64,000 nucleotides of DNA from Lysinibacillus sp. JNUCC-52 (GCF_015999545.1 NZ_CP065546.1:4617076-4681075); one strand, 5' to 3'; positions 34,132 to 43,258 are shown, numbered from the stretch's first letter. Translations and numbers: made by a program. The notes: generated by a model not told the origin, from the letters alone.

Positions 34132-35290
34132 ATGCTTTAGCAGCAAATTCTAATGCTTGGGCAAAGTCGGCAATTAGATCATCAACATGCTCTAATCCTA
34201 CTGAAAATCGTAATAGGCCATCTGTAATTCCACGTTTTGAACGTTCTTCAGGCTCCATCGCTGCATGGCTCATTTTAGCTGGGTAGGAGAGAATGGATTC
34301 TACACCACCGAGAGATACTGCAAAAACAGGGATTTTCATAGCTTCCACTAATGCTTTTGCTGCGGCATAGTTTGGTAGGCGGAAAGACAATACTGCACCT
34401 GGACTTGTACATTGGCTATGATGGATATCGTAACCAGGATGTGAAGCAAGACCTGGATAATACACTTGTTCCACAACTGGGTTCGATTCTAAAAACTGTG
34501 CAATCTTTTGTGCGGATGCCGTAGAACGACTAAAGCGCACATCCGTAGTTTTCATGTTTTGCAGTAATGTGAAGCAATCTTGCACACCTAATATATTGCC
34601 AAAAGAATTTTGGATAAAGTAAAGGTCGTTTCCTAATTGCTCATCGGCTGTAACTGTTAGACCAGCAATAATATCAGAGTGACCAGATAAAAATTTCGTA
34701 GCACTATGAATGACTACGTCTACCCCTAAATCAAGAGGACGTTGGTGTAAAGGCGTCATAAACGTATTATCTAAAAATGTTAAACATTGATATTGTTTAG
34801 CTAACGCAACTACCCCACGAATGTCAGTAATCCCGAGTGTTGGATTTGATGGTGTTTCCATATAAAGAAGCTTAGTTGCAGGTGTAATCGCTGCTTCAAT
34901 CGCCGCTAAATCAGAGAAATCAACGAATGTATGAGAAATCCCAAAACGAGGTAATACTTTCGAAACAAAGCGATATGTGCCACCATAGACATCTTCAGTA
35001 ATAACGATGTGGTCACCTTGAGATAATAACATTAATGCTGCGGAAACAGCCGCAATTCCTGAAGAGAAGGCGTGTGCTCGAACGCCACCTTCAAGCTCTG
35101 CAACAGCTTTTTCTAATGCATCGCGCGTCGGGTTACCAGAACGTGCATAGTCATACTCCCCGAACTCATCGATGCTCTCTTGATGAAACGTAGAGGATAC
35201 ATACATTGGCACATTTACTGCACCTTTTTTATTTTCATAGCCATCACGCACACCAGCGTGGATCAGCGCTGTTTCAATATGTTGCTTCAT
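34130..35290 (-). CDS. metC: Cystathionine beta-lyase (MetC type)
   Basis: A 386-residue PLP enzyme of the Cys/Met metabolism family. Visible are YDYARSGNPTRDALE, the phosphate-binding HAFSSGIAAVSA, EDVYGGTYRFV, the substrate region YMETPSNPTLGI, and the PLP Lys in VIHSATKFLSGHSD near residue 198; the C-terminal SLGGVESILSYPAKMSHA follows. It splits cystathionine to homocysteine, pyruvate and ammonia. It stands directly after metI, which makes the cystathionine, with 3 bases between. Cystathionine gamma-lyase cannot be excluded, but the metI-metC order is the standard one. Confidence 0.9.
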   Translation of the reverse strand: MKQHIETALIHAGVRDGYENKKGAVNVPMYVSSTFHQESIDEFGEYDYARSGNPTRDALEKAVAELEGGVRAHAFSSGIAAVSAALMLLSQGDHIVITEDVYGGTYRFVSKVLPRFGISHTFVDFSDLAAIEAAITPATKLLYMETPSNPTLGITDIRGVVALAKQYQCLTFLDNTFMTPLHQRPLDLGVDVVIHSATKFLSGHSDIIAGLTVTADEQLGNDLYFIQNSFGNILGVQDCFTLLQNMKTTDVRFSRSTASAQKIAQFLESNPVVEQVYYPGLASHPGYDIHHSQCTSPGAVLSFRLPNYAAAKALVEAMKIPVFAVSLGGVESILSYPAKMSHAAMEPEERSKRGITDGLLRFSVGLEHVDDLIADFAQALEFAAKA

Positions 35291-35293
35291 GTT

Positions 35294-36409
35294 TTATGCC
35301 TCTTTTCTCAGCGTATCAAAAACTTGTTTTAAATCTGCAATTAAATCTTCAACTTCTTCAATACCAACAGAGAAGCGTAATAAACGATCGCAAACGCCGC
35401 GTTCTACACGTTCTTCGTAAGGCATATCTGCGTGTGTTTGTGTCGCAGGATATGTGATAAAGCTCTCAACGCCACCAAGGCTTTCTGCAAAAATTATTAA
35501 CTTTAAGTTACGAAGGAATGGATCAACCCATTCAGGCTTTTGCAGTCGGAATGACAGCATACCACCTTTGCCCGTATAAAGTACGTCTGTTACAAGTTCT
35601 TCTTCTTCTAAATAAGCAGCGATTGCTTTCGCATTTGCATCATGCTGTTTTAAGCGAAGATGCAATGTTTTTAAACCACGAATTAATAACCACGAATCCA
35701 TCGCACCTAATACCATTCCGCTACCATTATGAATATAGCCGATACGTTCTGATAGCTCAGCGCCTTTAGCGACAACTAGACCAGCTAAAACGTCATTATG
35801 GCCCCCAATATACTTAGTAGCAGAATGGAATACAATATCTGCACCTAGTTCGATTGGTCGCTGGAAATATGGCGTGTAAAAAGTATTATCAACAATTAAT
35901 AAGGCACCGTGTTTATGTGCAAGTTCAGCGTATACTTTGAGATCGAATTCCTGCATAAGTGGATTTGTTGGTGTTTCGATAAAGAGGGCACGAGTATTTT
36001 CGTTGATTAAGGCCTCTACTTGCTCAACAGTCTCAAATTTCGAATAGATTGGTTTAATATTGTATGTTTCTTTAAAAAAGTTAAAAAGTCGATATGTACC
36101 ACCATACAAATCATCTGGTACGATTAATTCATCTCCTGGCTTGAACAGAGACATAATGAGTTGAATCGCAGCCATACCTGAACTACAGGCAAAGCCAGCG
36201 TCGCCACCTTCTAAATCAGCAATGCCTGCCTCTAAAATGGCACGTGTTGGATTTTTTGTACGTGCATAGTCAAAGCCAGTAGATTCACCAATGCCTGCAT
36301 GTTTATATGCGGTCGATAAATGAATGGGAGGGCTGACAGCGCCAGTTGTTGGATCACTTAAATTTCCTAGCTGTACAAGTTTTGTTTCAATCGTTCTATT
36401 GTTTGTCAT
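35294..36409 (-). CDS. metI: Cystathionine gamma-synthase / O-acetylhomoserine thiolyase (MetI type)
   Basis: I place the start at ATG 36409 (MTNNRTIETKLVQLGN), which matches the N terminus of Bacillus MetI; the frame is open to TTG 36496 and the ribosome site is weak for both. The 371-residue product has FDYARTKNPTRAILE, FACSSGMAAIQLIMSLF, DDLYGGTYRLF, IETPTNPLMQEF and the PLP Lys in FHSATKYIGGHND near residue 190. It condenses an activated homoserine with cysteine. No SAM riboswitch (S-box) motif is visible in the 280 bases upstream, which is unusual for this operon in Bacillaceae. Confidence 0.9.
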   Translation of the reverse strand: MTNNRTIETKLVQLGNLSDPTTGAVSPPIHLSTAYKHAGIGESTGFDYARTKNPTRAILEAGIADLEGGDAGFACSSGMAAIQLIMSLFKPGDELIVPDDLYGGTYRLFNFFKETYNIKPIYSKFETVEQVEALINENTRALFIETPTNPLMQEFDLKVYAELAHKHGALLIVDNTFYTPYFQRPIELGADIVFHSATKYIGGHNDVLAGLVVAKGAELSERIGYIHNGSGMVLGAMDSWLLIRGLKTLHLRLKQHDANAKAIAAYLEEEELVTDVLYTGKGGMLSFRLQKPEWVDPFLRNLKLIIFAESLGGVESFITYPATQTHADMPYEERVERGVCDRLLRFSVGIEEVEDLIADLKQVFDTLRKEA

Positions 36410-36633
36410 GTCGTCACTCTTTTCTTCATCATTGATATAGAAAGAGCCCCCTAAGGCCTCAATTTCTTCATAGAATAATTTGATTAGTATCTTCAAGATT
36501 CTCTATAATTGTTACCAATTTAACATGTATAGTACAGAAGGACAAGATGATTTCAGAAAATTACATAGATTATTGAAATTAAAGCATGTAGGAATAGTAG
36601 GGGATTAATTTCCGAGCGTGGAACGGTAAGCAC

Positions 36634-36686
36634 ATTCAAAAAGGCTATAGAGTATTCGTATTGAACGAATTGCTCTATAGCCTTGT
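36634..36686 (-). terminator. mscL terminator
   Basis: GGCTATAGAG (36643-36652) pairs with CTCTATAGCC (36673-36682); the minus strand then reads TTTTTGAATG. Confidence 0.82.
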
Positions 36687-36689
36687 CCA

Positions 36690-37079
36690 TTATGCTTGTT
36701 GTTTTTTTAATAAATCTCGAATTTCTTTAAGAAGTTCCTCTTTTGGATCAAGCTCTGGTGTCGGCTCCTCCACAGCAGCTTCCTCTTTTTTTCTTGTGAA
36801 TTTGGTCATCAGACGCAATGCTAAGAAAATAGCGAAAGCAATAATTAAAAAGTCAATGATAGACTGTAAAAATACACCTAGCTTGACTTGGGCTGTACCT
36901 GAGCCAAACATAAAGCTTTCTGTTAAATCAATGCCACCCGTTAAAACACCGACTAATGGCATAATAATATTTTCTACTAAAGAGGTAACAATTTTACCGA
37001 AAGCACCACCAATTACGACTGCAATCGCTAAATCAATTATGTTACCTTTCATCGCAAATTCCTTAAAGTCTTTCCACAT
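36690..37079 (-). CDS. mscL: Large-conductance mechanosensitive channel
   Basis: Start is ATG 37079 ([13 protein letters not shown]) with GTAGGAGGA 9 bases before; the longer frame adds nine residues without a ribosome site. The 129-residue length is normal. The N-terminal amphipathic helix, TM1 with the gate pattern [21 protein letters not shown], the loop [15 protein letters not shown]2 ([18 protein letters not shown]) and the charged C-terminal helix [12 protein letters not shown] are all present. It opens at high membrane tension to protect against hypo-osmotic shock. Confidence 0.96.
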   Translation of the reverse strand: MWKDFKEFAMKGNIIDLAIAVVIGGAFGKIVTSLVENIIMPLVGVLTGGIDLTESFMFGSGTAQVKLGVFLQSIIDFLIIAFAIFLALRLMTKFTRKKEEAAVEEPTPELDPKEELLKEIRDLLKKQQA

Positions 37080-37239
37080 AAAATAAATCCTCCTACTATT
37101 ATCCAATAAAACAATCGCTTTGTATTTTACTATATTGGCCTCATTATAACAAAGTAAAAATATAAAAAGAAAAAATCTACAACATAAAACGGTAAATTTG
37201 GTAATATGGAAGTAGACAAAGAATGATTAGGTGTGACAT

Positions 37240-37938
37240 ATGGCGAAAAAAAAACAAAAGAAACCACTGCTATCACCAACTGTAAAGCTGGGGATGATAG
37301 CATTATTAATTCCCGTAGCGATTACTGTCTATGTACTCGCCTTTTTTGCGTGGAAGGAACTTCAAACATTACCTATCTTTGAAAAACTCGCACAACAACA
37401 AGAAATTGAAGAAATACAGCAAAATTTTGATATGAATATTCCCGAACAATATATCCCCGTATACGTTGCTGCTGAAGAAAAATATGGGGTGCCTTGGACA
37501 TTGTTAGCTGCCCATCATCGCATTGAAACGCGATTTTCCACTATGAAATCGCTTGTATCGCCAGCTGGCGCTATAGGTCATATGCAATTTATGCCTTGCA
37601 CGTTTGTTGGCTGGAAGCACCCAACTTGCTCTGGACTGGGCAAGGGCAATATTTCAAAGACAGAGTTAATGGATCCAGCTATTATAAAAAAATACGGTGG
37701 CTATGGGGTAGACGGAAACGGTGATGGAGTTGCCGATCCATATGATATAGAAGATGCAGTGTTTAGTGCAGCCAATTATTTATCAAAATATGGCGCGGCT
37801 AAAGGCGATGTAAAACGGGCAGTTTTTAATTATAATCATAGTGAAGAATACGTCAGCAATGTGTTATATTACTATAATTTATATAATGATTACCATGATG
37901 AATTAAAAACAGCAGTTCTTTTGAACGCAAAAAAATAG
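37240..37938 (+). CDS. Membrane-anchored lytic transglycosylase
   Basis: A 232-residue protein. Residues 1-11 are basic (MAKKKQKKPLL), residues 17-37 form one membrane helix, and the rest is extracellular. The transglycosylase part has YGVPWTLLAAHHRIETRFS, where the Glu is the likely catalytic acid, and SPAGAIGHMQFMPCTF, the GAxGxMQFMP motif of soluble lytic transglycosylases, followed by DGNGDGVADPYDIEDAVFSAANYL and AVFNYNHSEEYV. It would cleave peptidoglycan glycan strands, forming anhydromuramoyl ends. Monocistronic with its own terminator. Confidence 0.88.
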   Translation: MAKKKQKKPLLSPTVKLGMIALLIPVAITVYVLAFFAWKELQTLPIFEKLAQQQEIEEIQQNFDMNIPEQYIPVYVAAEEKYGVPWTLLAAHHRIETRFSTMKSLVSPAGAIGHMQFMPCTFVGWKHPTCSGLGKGNISKTELMDPAIIKKYGGYGVDGNGDGVADPYDIEDAVFSAANYLSKYGAAKGDVKRAVFNYNHSEEYVSNVLYYYNLYNDYHDELKTAVLLNAKK

Positions 37939-37991
37939 CGGAGTAAATTTACATACTAAAGAAAACATCTGCCATAGCGGATGTCTGAAAA

Positions 37992-38035
37992 CGAAAGTGT
38001 TAGATTGAACGTAGTCAATCTAACACTTTTTTCTT
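37992..38035 (+). terminator. Terminator after lytic transglycosylase
   Basis: AAAGTGTTAGATTG (37994-38007) pairs with CAATCTAACACTTT (38016-38029), then TTTTTC. The stem is almost identical to the leuD terminator at 57882. Confidence 0.92.
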
Positions 38036-38159
38036 TATTATTGCATTAAAGTTTCGATGGGATAAAGCGTAAACAGCTCAAGTAAGGAACAATGCAGCGT
38101 ACGAAAAGGCATCGCATGATTTCACATGAGAATAGAACAAAACAAAAAATAAAAAACTA

Positions 38160-38188
38160 TTGACATTTTTCTGAATAATTAATATCAT
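38160..38188 (+). promoter_or_regulatory. Promoter of the sulfonate operon leader
   Basis: TTGACA (38160-38165), 17-base spacer, TATCAT (38183-38188). Transcription from here would give a leader of about 150 bases before the first gene. Confidence 0.75.
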
Positions 38189-38194
38189 CTTTAT

Positions 38195-38345
38195 AAGTTT
38201 ACTTGGTATTAAAGTAAAGATGTACTTAGTTAGTAAATCCACGTAAATTAATAAACCAATAACAATAGAACTTTTCGTTTCGAAAAGCTGACTAGTAAAA
38301 ACTAGAGGCCCTTAAGTATTTATTTACTTAAGGGTTTTATTTTGT
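38195..38345 (+). promoter_or_regulatory. Attenuator-like leader of the sulfonate operon
   Basis: Between the promoter and the first ribosome site lie small hairpins (CTTTTCG/CGAAAAG near 38271-38287, CTAGT/ACTAG near 38291-38305) and a perfect 10-bp terminator stem CCCTTAAGTA (38309-38318) with TACTTAAGGG (38325-38334) followed by TTTTATTTTG. A TACTTAG at about 38231 could pair with the first terminator arm as an antiterminator. No T-box or S-box motif is present, so the signal is unknown. Confidence 0.6.
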
Positions 38346-38368
38346 TCAAAAGTAAAGGAGGCAAGCAA

Positions 38369-39145
38369 GTGAGTGAACGAGCACTCGTAATTGAACATTT
38401 GAATAAAATTTTTACAACGCAGAGTGAGCAGATTGTGGCATTACAAGACGTCGATTTGCATGTGAAGCAAGGAGAATTTATGACTGTCATTGGGCCAAGT
38501 GGCTGTGGAAAAAGCACGCTGCTGAAAATTATAGCTGGGCTTGATGTAGACTACGTCGGGAAAGTTGAACTAAATGGTCAGCCTATAAAAGGACCAACTT
38601 TAGAAAAAGGCTTTATTTTTCAAGAGCCGCGATTATTTCCTTGGTTAACGCTAGAAAAAAATATTGCGGGCGACCAATCTTTAAAAGATCCTCAAGTGCG
38701 TGAACGTGTAAATAGGCTTATTCAGTTAGTAAAGCTTGAAGGATTTGAAAAAGCTTACCCTAAAGAGCTTTCAGGTGGCATGGCACAGCGTGTATCAATT
38801 GCGCGAGCATTACTACGAAACCCTGACATTTTATTACTAGATGAACCTTTTGGCGCTTTGGATGCATTTACACGTTCACATATGCAAGAAGTATTGTTAA
38901 ATATTTGGGAAACAAATAAAACGACAATGATTTTTGTGACACATGATTTAGATGAAGCTGTGTTTTTAGGACAACGAGTAGTAGTGATGAATCCAAGACC
39001 AGGTCACATTAAATCTGTATTACCGATTGAGTTAGCTTTTCCAAGAAAGCGTTCATCACACGGATTCCAGGAGATGCGTCGAGCAGTGTTAAATGAATTT
39101 GAAAAGGTCGAAGAAGAATCTTACACGGTAGGTGCTGGAATTTAA
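38369..39145 (+). CDS. ssuB: Aliphatic sulfonate ABC transporter, ATP-binding protein
   Basis: Start is GTG 38369, 7 bases after AAGGAGG (38355-38361); an in-frame TTG at 38342 lies before that site. The 258-residue ATPase has Walker A GPSGCGKSTLLK near residue 43, the Q-loop in IFQEPRLFPWLT (typical of SsuB/TauB), signature LSGGMAQRVSIARAL, Walker B LLLDEPFGALDA and the H-loop VTHDLDEAV. It drives import at the cytoplasmic side with the two permeases and lipoprotein encoded next. The family includes nitrate, sulfonate and taurine importers; the flavin monooxygenase in the operon argues for organosulfur. Confidence 0.88.
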   Translation: MSERALVIEHLNKIFTTQSEQIVALQDVDLHVKQGEFMTVIGPSGCGKSTLLKIIAGLDVDYVGKVELNGQPIKGPTLEKGFIFQEPRLFPWLTLEKNIAGDQSLKDPQVRERVNRLIQLVKLEGFEKAYPKELSGGMAQRVSIARALLRNPDILLLDEPFGALDAFTRSHMQEVLLNIWETNKTTMIFVTHDLDEAVFLGQRVVVMNPRPGHIKSVLPIELAFPRKRSSHGFQEMRRAVLNEFEKVEEESYTVGAGI

Positions 39146-39155
39146 AAGGGGATGA

Positions 39156-40157
39156 ATGAAGATGAGAAAACAAGTGACAATATTGGCGTTATTTTTAGCG
39201 CTCATTGTTTTTATTATAGGTTGTGCACAGGATGATACAACTTCAAAAGATTCGCAAGCTTCAGAAGATGTAGTAGTCAAAATTGGTGTTCAAGGAAGTG
39301 GTGGCCTATTCGGTAAGGCACAAGAAGAGAAGTTATTTGAAAAGGCATTTGCAAAATACGGAGCAACAGTTGAATGGGTCGAGTTTCAAAGTGGTCCTCC
39401 TATGACTGAGGCAATTGCGTCGAATAAATTAGACTTTGCTGGGCTTGGCAATATGCCAATTATTGCTGCCCAGGCTGCTGGTATTCCATTTACTGTGATT
39501 TCACAAGTGCTAGAAGGTAAGAAAAATGTTGGTGTTGTGGTGAACTCAGCAAGTGGCATTACAAGCTTGCATGATTTAGTTGGCAAAAAGGTTGCAGTTG
39601 GCAAAGGGACGAACGCATATGACTTTTTATTACGCGGGCTCTTTAAAGAGGGGATTGATCCAGAAAAACTTGAAATAATTAATCTAAATCCAGACGAGGC
39701 ACAGGCTGCGTTTGATGCAAAAAGTGTGGATGCGTGGGCAGTTTGGGAACCGTATTTAACGATCAATACTTTATCTGGGAAAGGGACAATTATCGCAGAT
39801 GGGGAAAAGCTTAATCTTTTGTCACCATCCTATCAAATTGTTCGTACTTCATTTGCCGAGAAACACCCAGATTTAGTAGTTGCTTTTTTACAGACATATG
39901 ATGAGCTGTTGCAATGGGAGTTAGAGCATGAAGAAGAAGCAGTGAATCGTTATGCTAAAGAACGGAATTTGCCAGTTGCATTAATGGAAGAGACGCGAAA
40001 ACGTGCACGTGGCATCAGTATTCCAGTTAGTGAGGAAGTTATTGCAGAGCACCAAAGAACGGCAGATTTCCAATTTAAAATAGGAACCATTCGAAAAGAA
40101 ATTAATGTCAGTGATGTATTCGATAATCAATATATTGAAAAAGCATTAAAGTTATGA
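39156..40157 (+). CDS. ssuA: Sulfonate ABC transporter substrate-binding lipoprotein
   Basis: A 333-residue protein. The signal peptide has a lipobox IVFIIGCAQ with Cys near residue 23. The mature part is an SsuA/THI5-like periplasmic-type binding domain: VVKIGVQGSGGLFGKAQEE, the ligand-site region GPPMTEAIASNKLDFAGLGNMP, VNSASGITSLHDLVGKKVAVGKGTNAYDFL and WAVWEPYLT. Outside the cell it would deliver a sulfonate or other organosulfur compound to the permeases. AAGGGG lies at 39146; ATG 39162 is an alternative start. Confidence 0.88.
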   Translation: MKMRKQVTILALFLALIVFIIGCAQDDTTSKDSQASEDVVVKIGVQGSGGLFGKAQEEKLFEKAFAKYGATVEWVEFQSGPPMTEAIASNKLDFAGLGNMPIIAAQAAGIPFTVISQVLEGKKNVGVVVNSASGITSLHDLVGKKVAVGKGTNAYDFLLRGLFKEGIDPEKLEIINLNPDEAQAAFDAKSVDAWAVWEPYLTINTLSGKGTIIADGEKLNLLSPSYQIVRTSFAEKHPDLVVAFLQTYDELLQWELEHEEEAVNRYAKERNLPVALMEETRKRARGISIPVSEEVIAEHQRTADFQFKIGTIRKEINVSDVFDNQYIEKALKL

Positions 40158-40172
40158 TTAGGGGTTGACGGG

Positions 40173-41000
40173 ATGGAATCGATAATTGAAAAAAATATGC
40201 AAGTACGACGTAAAAAACAACGATTGAAATCGCACGTACAGCTTCGAACACTACTATTGGGATCGATTTTACCCATTGGACTTCTCATTATATGGGAAGT
40301 TGCTGGTCGTAACGCGTATTTAAATCCGTTGTTACTATCGATGCCATCTGACATTTTACTTGAATTCATCTATTTAGTGCAGCATGGGCACTTGTTAGGG
40401 CATTTACAAATTTCAACTTGGCGTGCATTAAGTGGATTTGTATTAGGAGGAGGGCTAGGGTTGCTAGCTGGAATTGTAGTAGGCTTTTCATATTTGTCCG
40501 AAAAGCTACTTAATCCATCCATTCAAATGCTACGAATGTTACCACATTTAGCGATTGCCCCATTATTTATATTGTGGTTTGGTTTTGGGGAAACATCGAA
40601 GCTGTTGTTAATAGCGAAAGGATCTTTTTTCCCGCTTTACGTAAATACGTTTCTAGGTCTTCGTTCGATGGATCGGAAGTTATTTGAAGTGGCACATGTA
40701 CTGCAATTTAATAAATGGCATTTATTGACGAAGGTTATTATTCCATCAGCCCTTCCGAACATCTTTTTAGGACTTCGATTATCGCTAGGTATTGCATGGC
40801 TTGGATTGGTTGTAGCTGAGATGATGGGCTCGACGTCGGGGATTGGGTTTCTCATTAATGATGCACGTGCAATGGCGATGATTTCAACAGTGTTCGTAGG
40901 AATTATTATTTTTGCTGCACTTGGGAAAATTTCAGATTCACTTATTCTATGGATTGAACGTAAATGTTTACGTTGGCAGCAAAATTTTAAAGGAGGTTGA
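40173..41000 (+). CDS. ssuC: ABC transporter permease (SsuC-like), first
   Basis: A 275-residue integral membrane protein with about six helices; the first is TLLLGSILPIGLLIIWEVAG. The BPD transport motif EAA loop is present as KLFEVAHVLQFNKWHLLTKVIIPSALPNIFLGLRLSLGIAWLGLVVAEMMG. It resembles the second permease (41005) over its whole length, so the two arose by duplication and probably form a heterodimer with SsuB. A short basic N-terminal tail (KNMQVRRKKQRLK) precedes the first helix. Confidence 0.88.
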   Translation: MESIIEKNMQVRRKKQRLKSHVQLRTLLLGSILPIGLLIIWEVAGRNAYLNPLLLSMPSDILLEFIYLVQHGHLLGHLQISTWRALSGFVLGGGLGLLAGIVVGFSYLSEKLLNPSIQMLRMLPHLAIAPLFILWFGFGETSKLLLIAKGSFFPLYVNTFLGLRSMDRKLFEVAHVLQFNKWHLLTKVIIPSALPNIFLGLRLSLGIAWLGLVVAEMMGSTSGIGFLINDARAMAMISTVFVGIIIFAALGKISDSLILWIERKCLRWQQNFKGG

Positions 41001-41004
41001 ATGG

Positions 41005-41817
41005 ATGGCAGTTGTAAACAATGAACAAATCTATGTAAAGAAACAGAAGCGTCCATTGAATTGGATGGATTTAATTTATCCATGGATTGTCCCTTTACTC
41101 GTCATCCTTCTATGGCAAGCCATTGGAAGTTTCGGTTTTGTCGAAGAACAAATCCTCCCAACGCCCATAAAAATTATATCAACTTTTGTAACATTACTTG
41201 GAAATGGAGAACTTTTCTATCACTTCACCATCAGTGGGCAGCGTGTGTTAGGAGGATTTATTGTTGGGGCTGGAACAGGTATTTTACTTGGTATTTTGAC
41301 GGGCTTTAGTCGTTTCGCGCAAGAGGTGATTGATCCAAGTTTGCAAATGCTTCGGACAGTACCGTTACTTGCATTAATTCCATTATTTATATTGTGGTTT
41401 GGTTTGGGTGAATTTGGGAAAGTGCTAATGATTGCACTCGGGGCATTTTTTCCCGTTTATGTAAATTTCTTTTTAGGGATTCGGTCAGTCGATCAAAAGT
41501 TGATTGAGGTTTCAAAAATATTGCAGTTTTCGTTTTGGAAAACTATAACGAAGGTTGTTATGCCATCAGCACTTCCAAATATTTTACTAGGTTTACGATT
41601 AGCACTAGGCACTTCATGGTTAGTACTTGTTGTTAGCGAAATGATGGGAACAAGTGCAGGGCTTGGCTATATGATTCAAGATGCACGCGCATACGCGCAA
41701 ACAGACATCGTATTTGTTGGACTTTTGATGTTTGCAATGTTAGGGAAATGTTCAGATTCACTCGTCTATGCGATAGAACGCAAATGTTTAAGATGGCGAG
41801 ATACTTTTAAAGGATAA
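41005..41817 (+). CDS. ABC transporter permease (SsuC-like), second
   Basis: Start is ATG 41005 (MAVVNNEQIYVKKQKRP), 8 bases after AGGAGG at 40991-40996; the frame is open further back inside the preceding gene. The 270-residue protein has LIYPWIVPLLVILLWQAIGSFGF as first helix and the EAA region KLIEVSKILQFSFWKTITKVVMPSALPNILLGLRLALGTSWLVLVVSEMMG, parallel to the first permease. Two different permeases are encoded, where the common ssu operon has one. The stop codon is 12 bases before the monooxygenase start. Confidence 0.88.
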   Translation: MAVVNNEQIYVKKQKRPLNWMDLIYPWIVPLLVILLWQAIGSFGFVEEQILPTPIKIISTFVTLLGNGELFYHFTISGQRVLGGFIVGAGTGILLGILTGFSRFAQEVIDPSLQMLRTVPLLALIPLFILWFGLGEFGKVLMIALGAFFPVYVNFFLGIRSVDQKLIEVSKILQFSFWKTITKVVMPSALPNILLGLRLALGTSWLVLVVSEMMGTSAGLGYMIQDARAYAQTDIVFVGLLMFAMLGKCSDSLVYAIERKCLRWRDTFKG

Positions 41818-41829
41818 GAGGGATAAATT

Positions 41830-43173
41830 ATGGTGAAAAGAAATGGACAATTGCGATTAGGGGCTTTTATTTATTATAGTGGCCATCATAGTGCAAGCTG
41901 GAGACACCCTGAAGCACGCAGTAGCGAAATATTTTCAGTAGATTTATATAAGGATTTAGCACAGACAGCAGAGCGTGGGAAATTTGATATGATGTTTTTA
42001 GCAGACTTATTATATGCAATCAATGTTGAGAAGGCAGCCTCTGGTATGCTTGATCCTGTTACACTTCTGTCAGCCATTTCAACTTCTACAACAAAATTGG
42101 GACTAACAGCGACTGTTTCTACGACGTATAATCAGCCTTATAATGTAGCGCGACGCTATGCAACTTTAGACCATATAAGTAAAGGTCGAGCTGCTTGGAA
42201 CATTGTAACTTCTCAACTGGATATGGAAGCACATAATTACGGCAAAGAGAAGCATCCTGAACATGCGCTCCGTTATGAGATGGCTGAAGAATTTGTAGAT
42301 TTAGTTACAGCGTTATGGGATAGCTGGGATGATGATGCCATTGCATTAGATAAAGAGAATGGAATATTTGCACATGCGCAGAAAGTAAAAGAAATTAATT
42401 ACCAAGGTCGGTGGTATAGCTCGAAAGGACCGTTAAATGTACCCCGTCCCCCTCAAGGTTATCCAGTACTGGTAGTAGCAGGTTCATCTGAAGCGGGCAA
42501 AGAGTTTGCTGCGAAAACAGGTGAAGTAGTGTTTACTGCACAGCAGTCTCTTGAAGCAGCTAAACAATTTTATCGTAGTATTCATGAAAAATTAGCTGCA
42601 CATGGACGACATGAAAATAGTATAAAAATTATGCCAGGGATTTCGCCAATTGTTGCACTAACAGAAGAAGAGGCTTGGGCAAAACATGAGAGCTTGCAAA
42701 AACTAATTACAGTAGAAGATGCGGTTACAGCGGTTGCTGGCTTTATTGGCTTTGACCTATCCAGCTACGGTCCACATGGACCTTTACCAGAAAACTTACC
42801 CGATGTAGCGGCAGCTTCGAATGGAATGAAAAGTCGTGTCCAATTATTTATTGATACTGCAAGGGCAGGGAACTTATCAATTGTAGAATTAGGTCGTAAA
42901 ATGCTTGGAGCACGTGGACATTTGCAATTTGTCGGCACACCTGAGCAGTTGGCAGATTTATTGGAGCTTTGGTTTAATGAGTATGCCTGTGATGGTTTTA
43001 ATATTATGCCGCCTGTACTGCCAGTTGGGTTGGATGATTTTGTAGATTTAGTCATTCCAGTGCTGCAGGAGAGGGGGCTATTTCGTAAAGAATATGAAGG
43101 GAACACGTTGCGTGAGCATTTAGGTTTAGAGCGACCATCTTATCATCATTTTAAAAAGCTCCAATCAATTTAA
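41830..43173 (+). CDS. FMNH2-dependent monooxygenase (NtaA/SnaA/DszA family)
   Basis: A 447-residue LLM-class flavin monooxygenase of the NtaA/SnaA/DszA/SoxA group. Key parts are LRLGAFIYYSGHHSASWRHPEA at the N terminus, ERGKFDMMFLADLL, LGLTATVSTTYNQPYNVARRYATLDHISKGRAAWNIVTS near residue 95 and QPEYPVLVVAG-like RPPQGYPVLVVAGSSEAGKEFAA. Members oxidise sulfones, nitrilotriacetate or similar using reduced FMN from a separate reductase, which is not in this operon. With the transporter it forms an organosulfur scavenging unit. Confidence 0.9.
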   Translation: MVKRNGQLRLGAFIYYSGHHSASWRHPEARSSEIFSVDLYKDLAQTAERGKFDMMFLADLLYAINVEKAASGMLDPVTLLSAISTSTTKLGLTATVSTTYNQPYNVARRYATLDHISKGRAAWNIVTSQLDMEAHNYGKEKHPEHALRYEMAEEFVDLVTALWDSWDDDAIALDKENGIFAHAQKVKEINYQGRWYSSKGPLNVPRPPQGYPVLVVAGSSEAGKEFAAKTGEVVFTAQQSLEAAKQFYRSIHEKLAAHGRHENSIKIMPGISPIVALTEEEAWAKHESLQKLITVEDAVTAVAGFIGFDLSSYGPHGPLPENLPDVAAASNGMKSRVQLFIDTARAGNLSIVELGRKMLGARGHLQFVGTPEQLADLLELWFNEYACDGFNIMPPVLPVGLDDFVDLVIPVLQERGLFRKEYEGNTLREHLGLERPSYHHFKKLQSI

Positions 43174-43213
43174 CCATTGCTAACTTTTTCAATGGGCATA
43201 AAAAGTTGCTTAT

Positions 43214-43256
43214 AAGTACAAAAAGAGCTATCTAAAAAGATAGCTCTTTTGTACAT
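43214..43256. terminator. Bidirectional terminator
   Basis: GTACAAAAAGAGCTATC (43216-43232) pairs with GATAGCTCTTTTGTAC (43239-43254), with T-runs on both strands, between the monooxygenase and the convergent membrane-protein gene. Confidence 0.9.
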
Positions 43257-43258
43257 AT

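Noticed and set aside
41001..41003. ATG 41001 as start of the second permease
   Set aside because: It is in another frame; the permease frame starts at 41005 at proper distance from AGGAGG.
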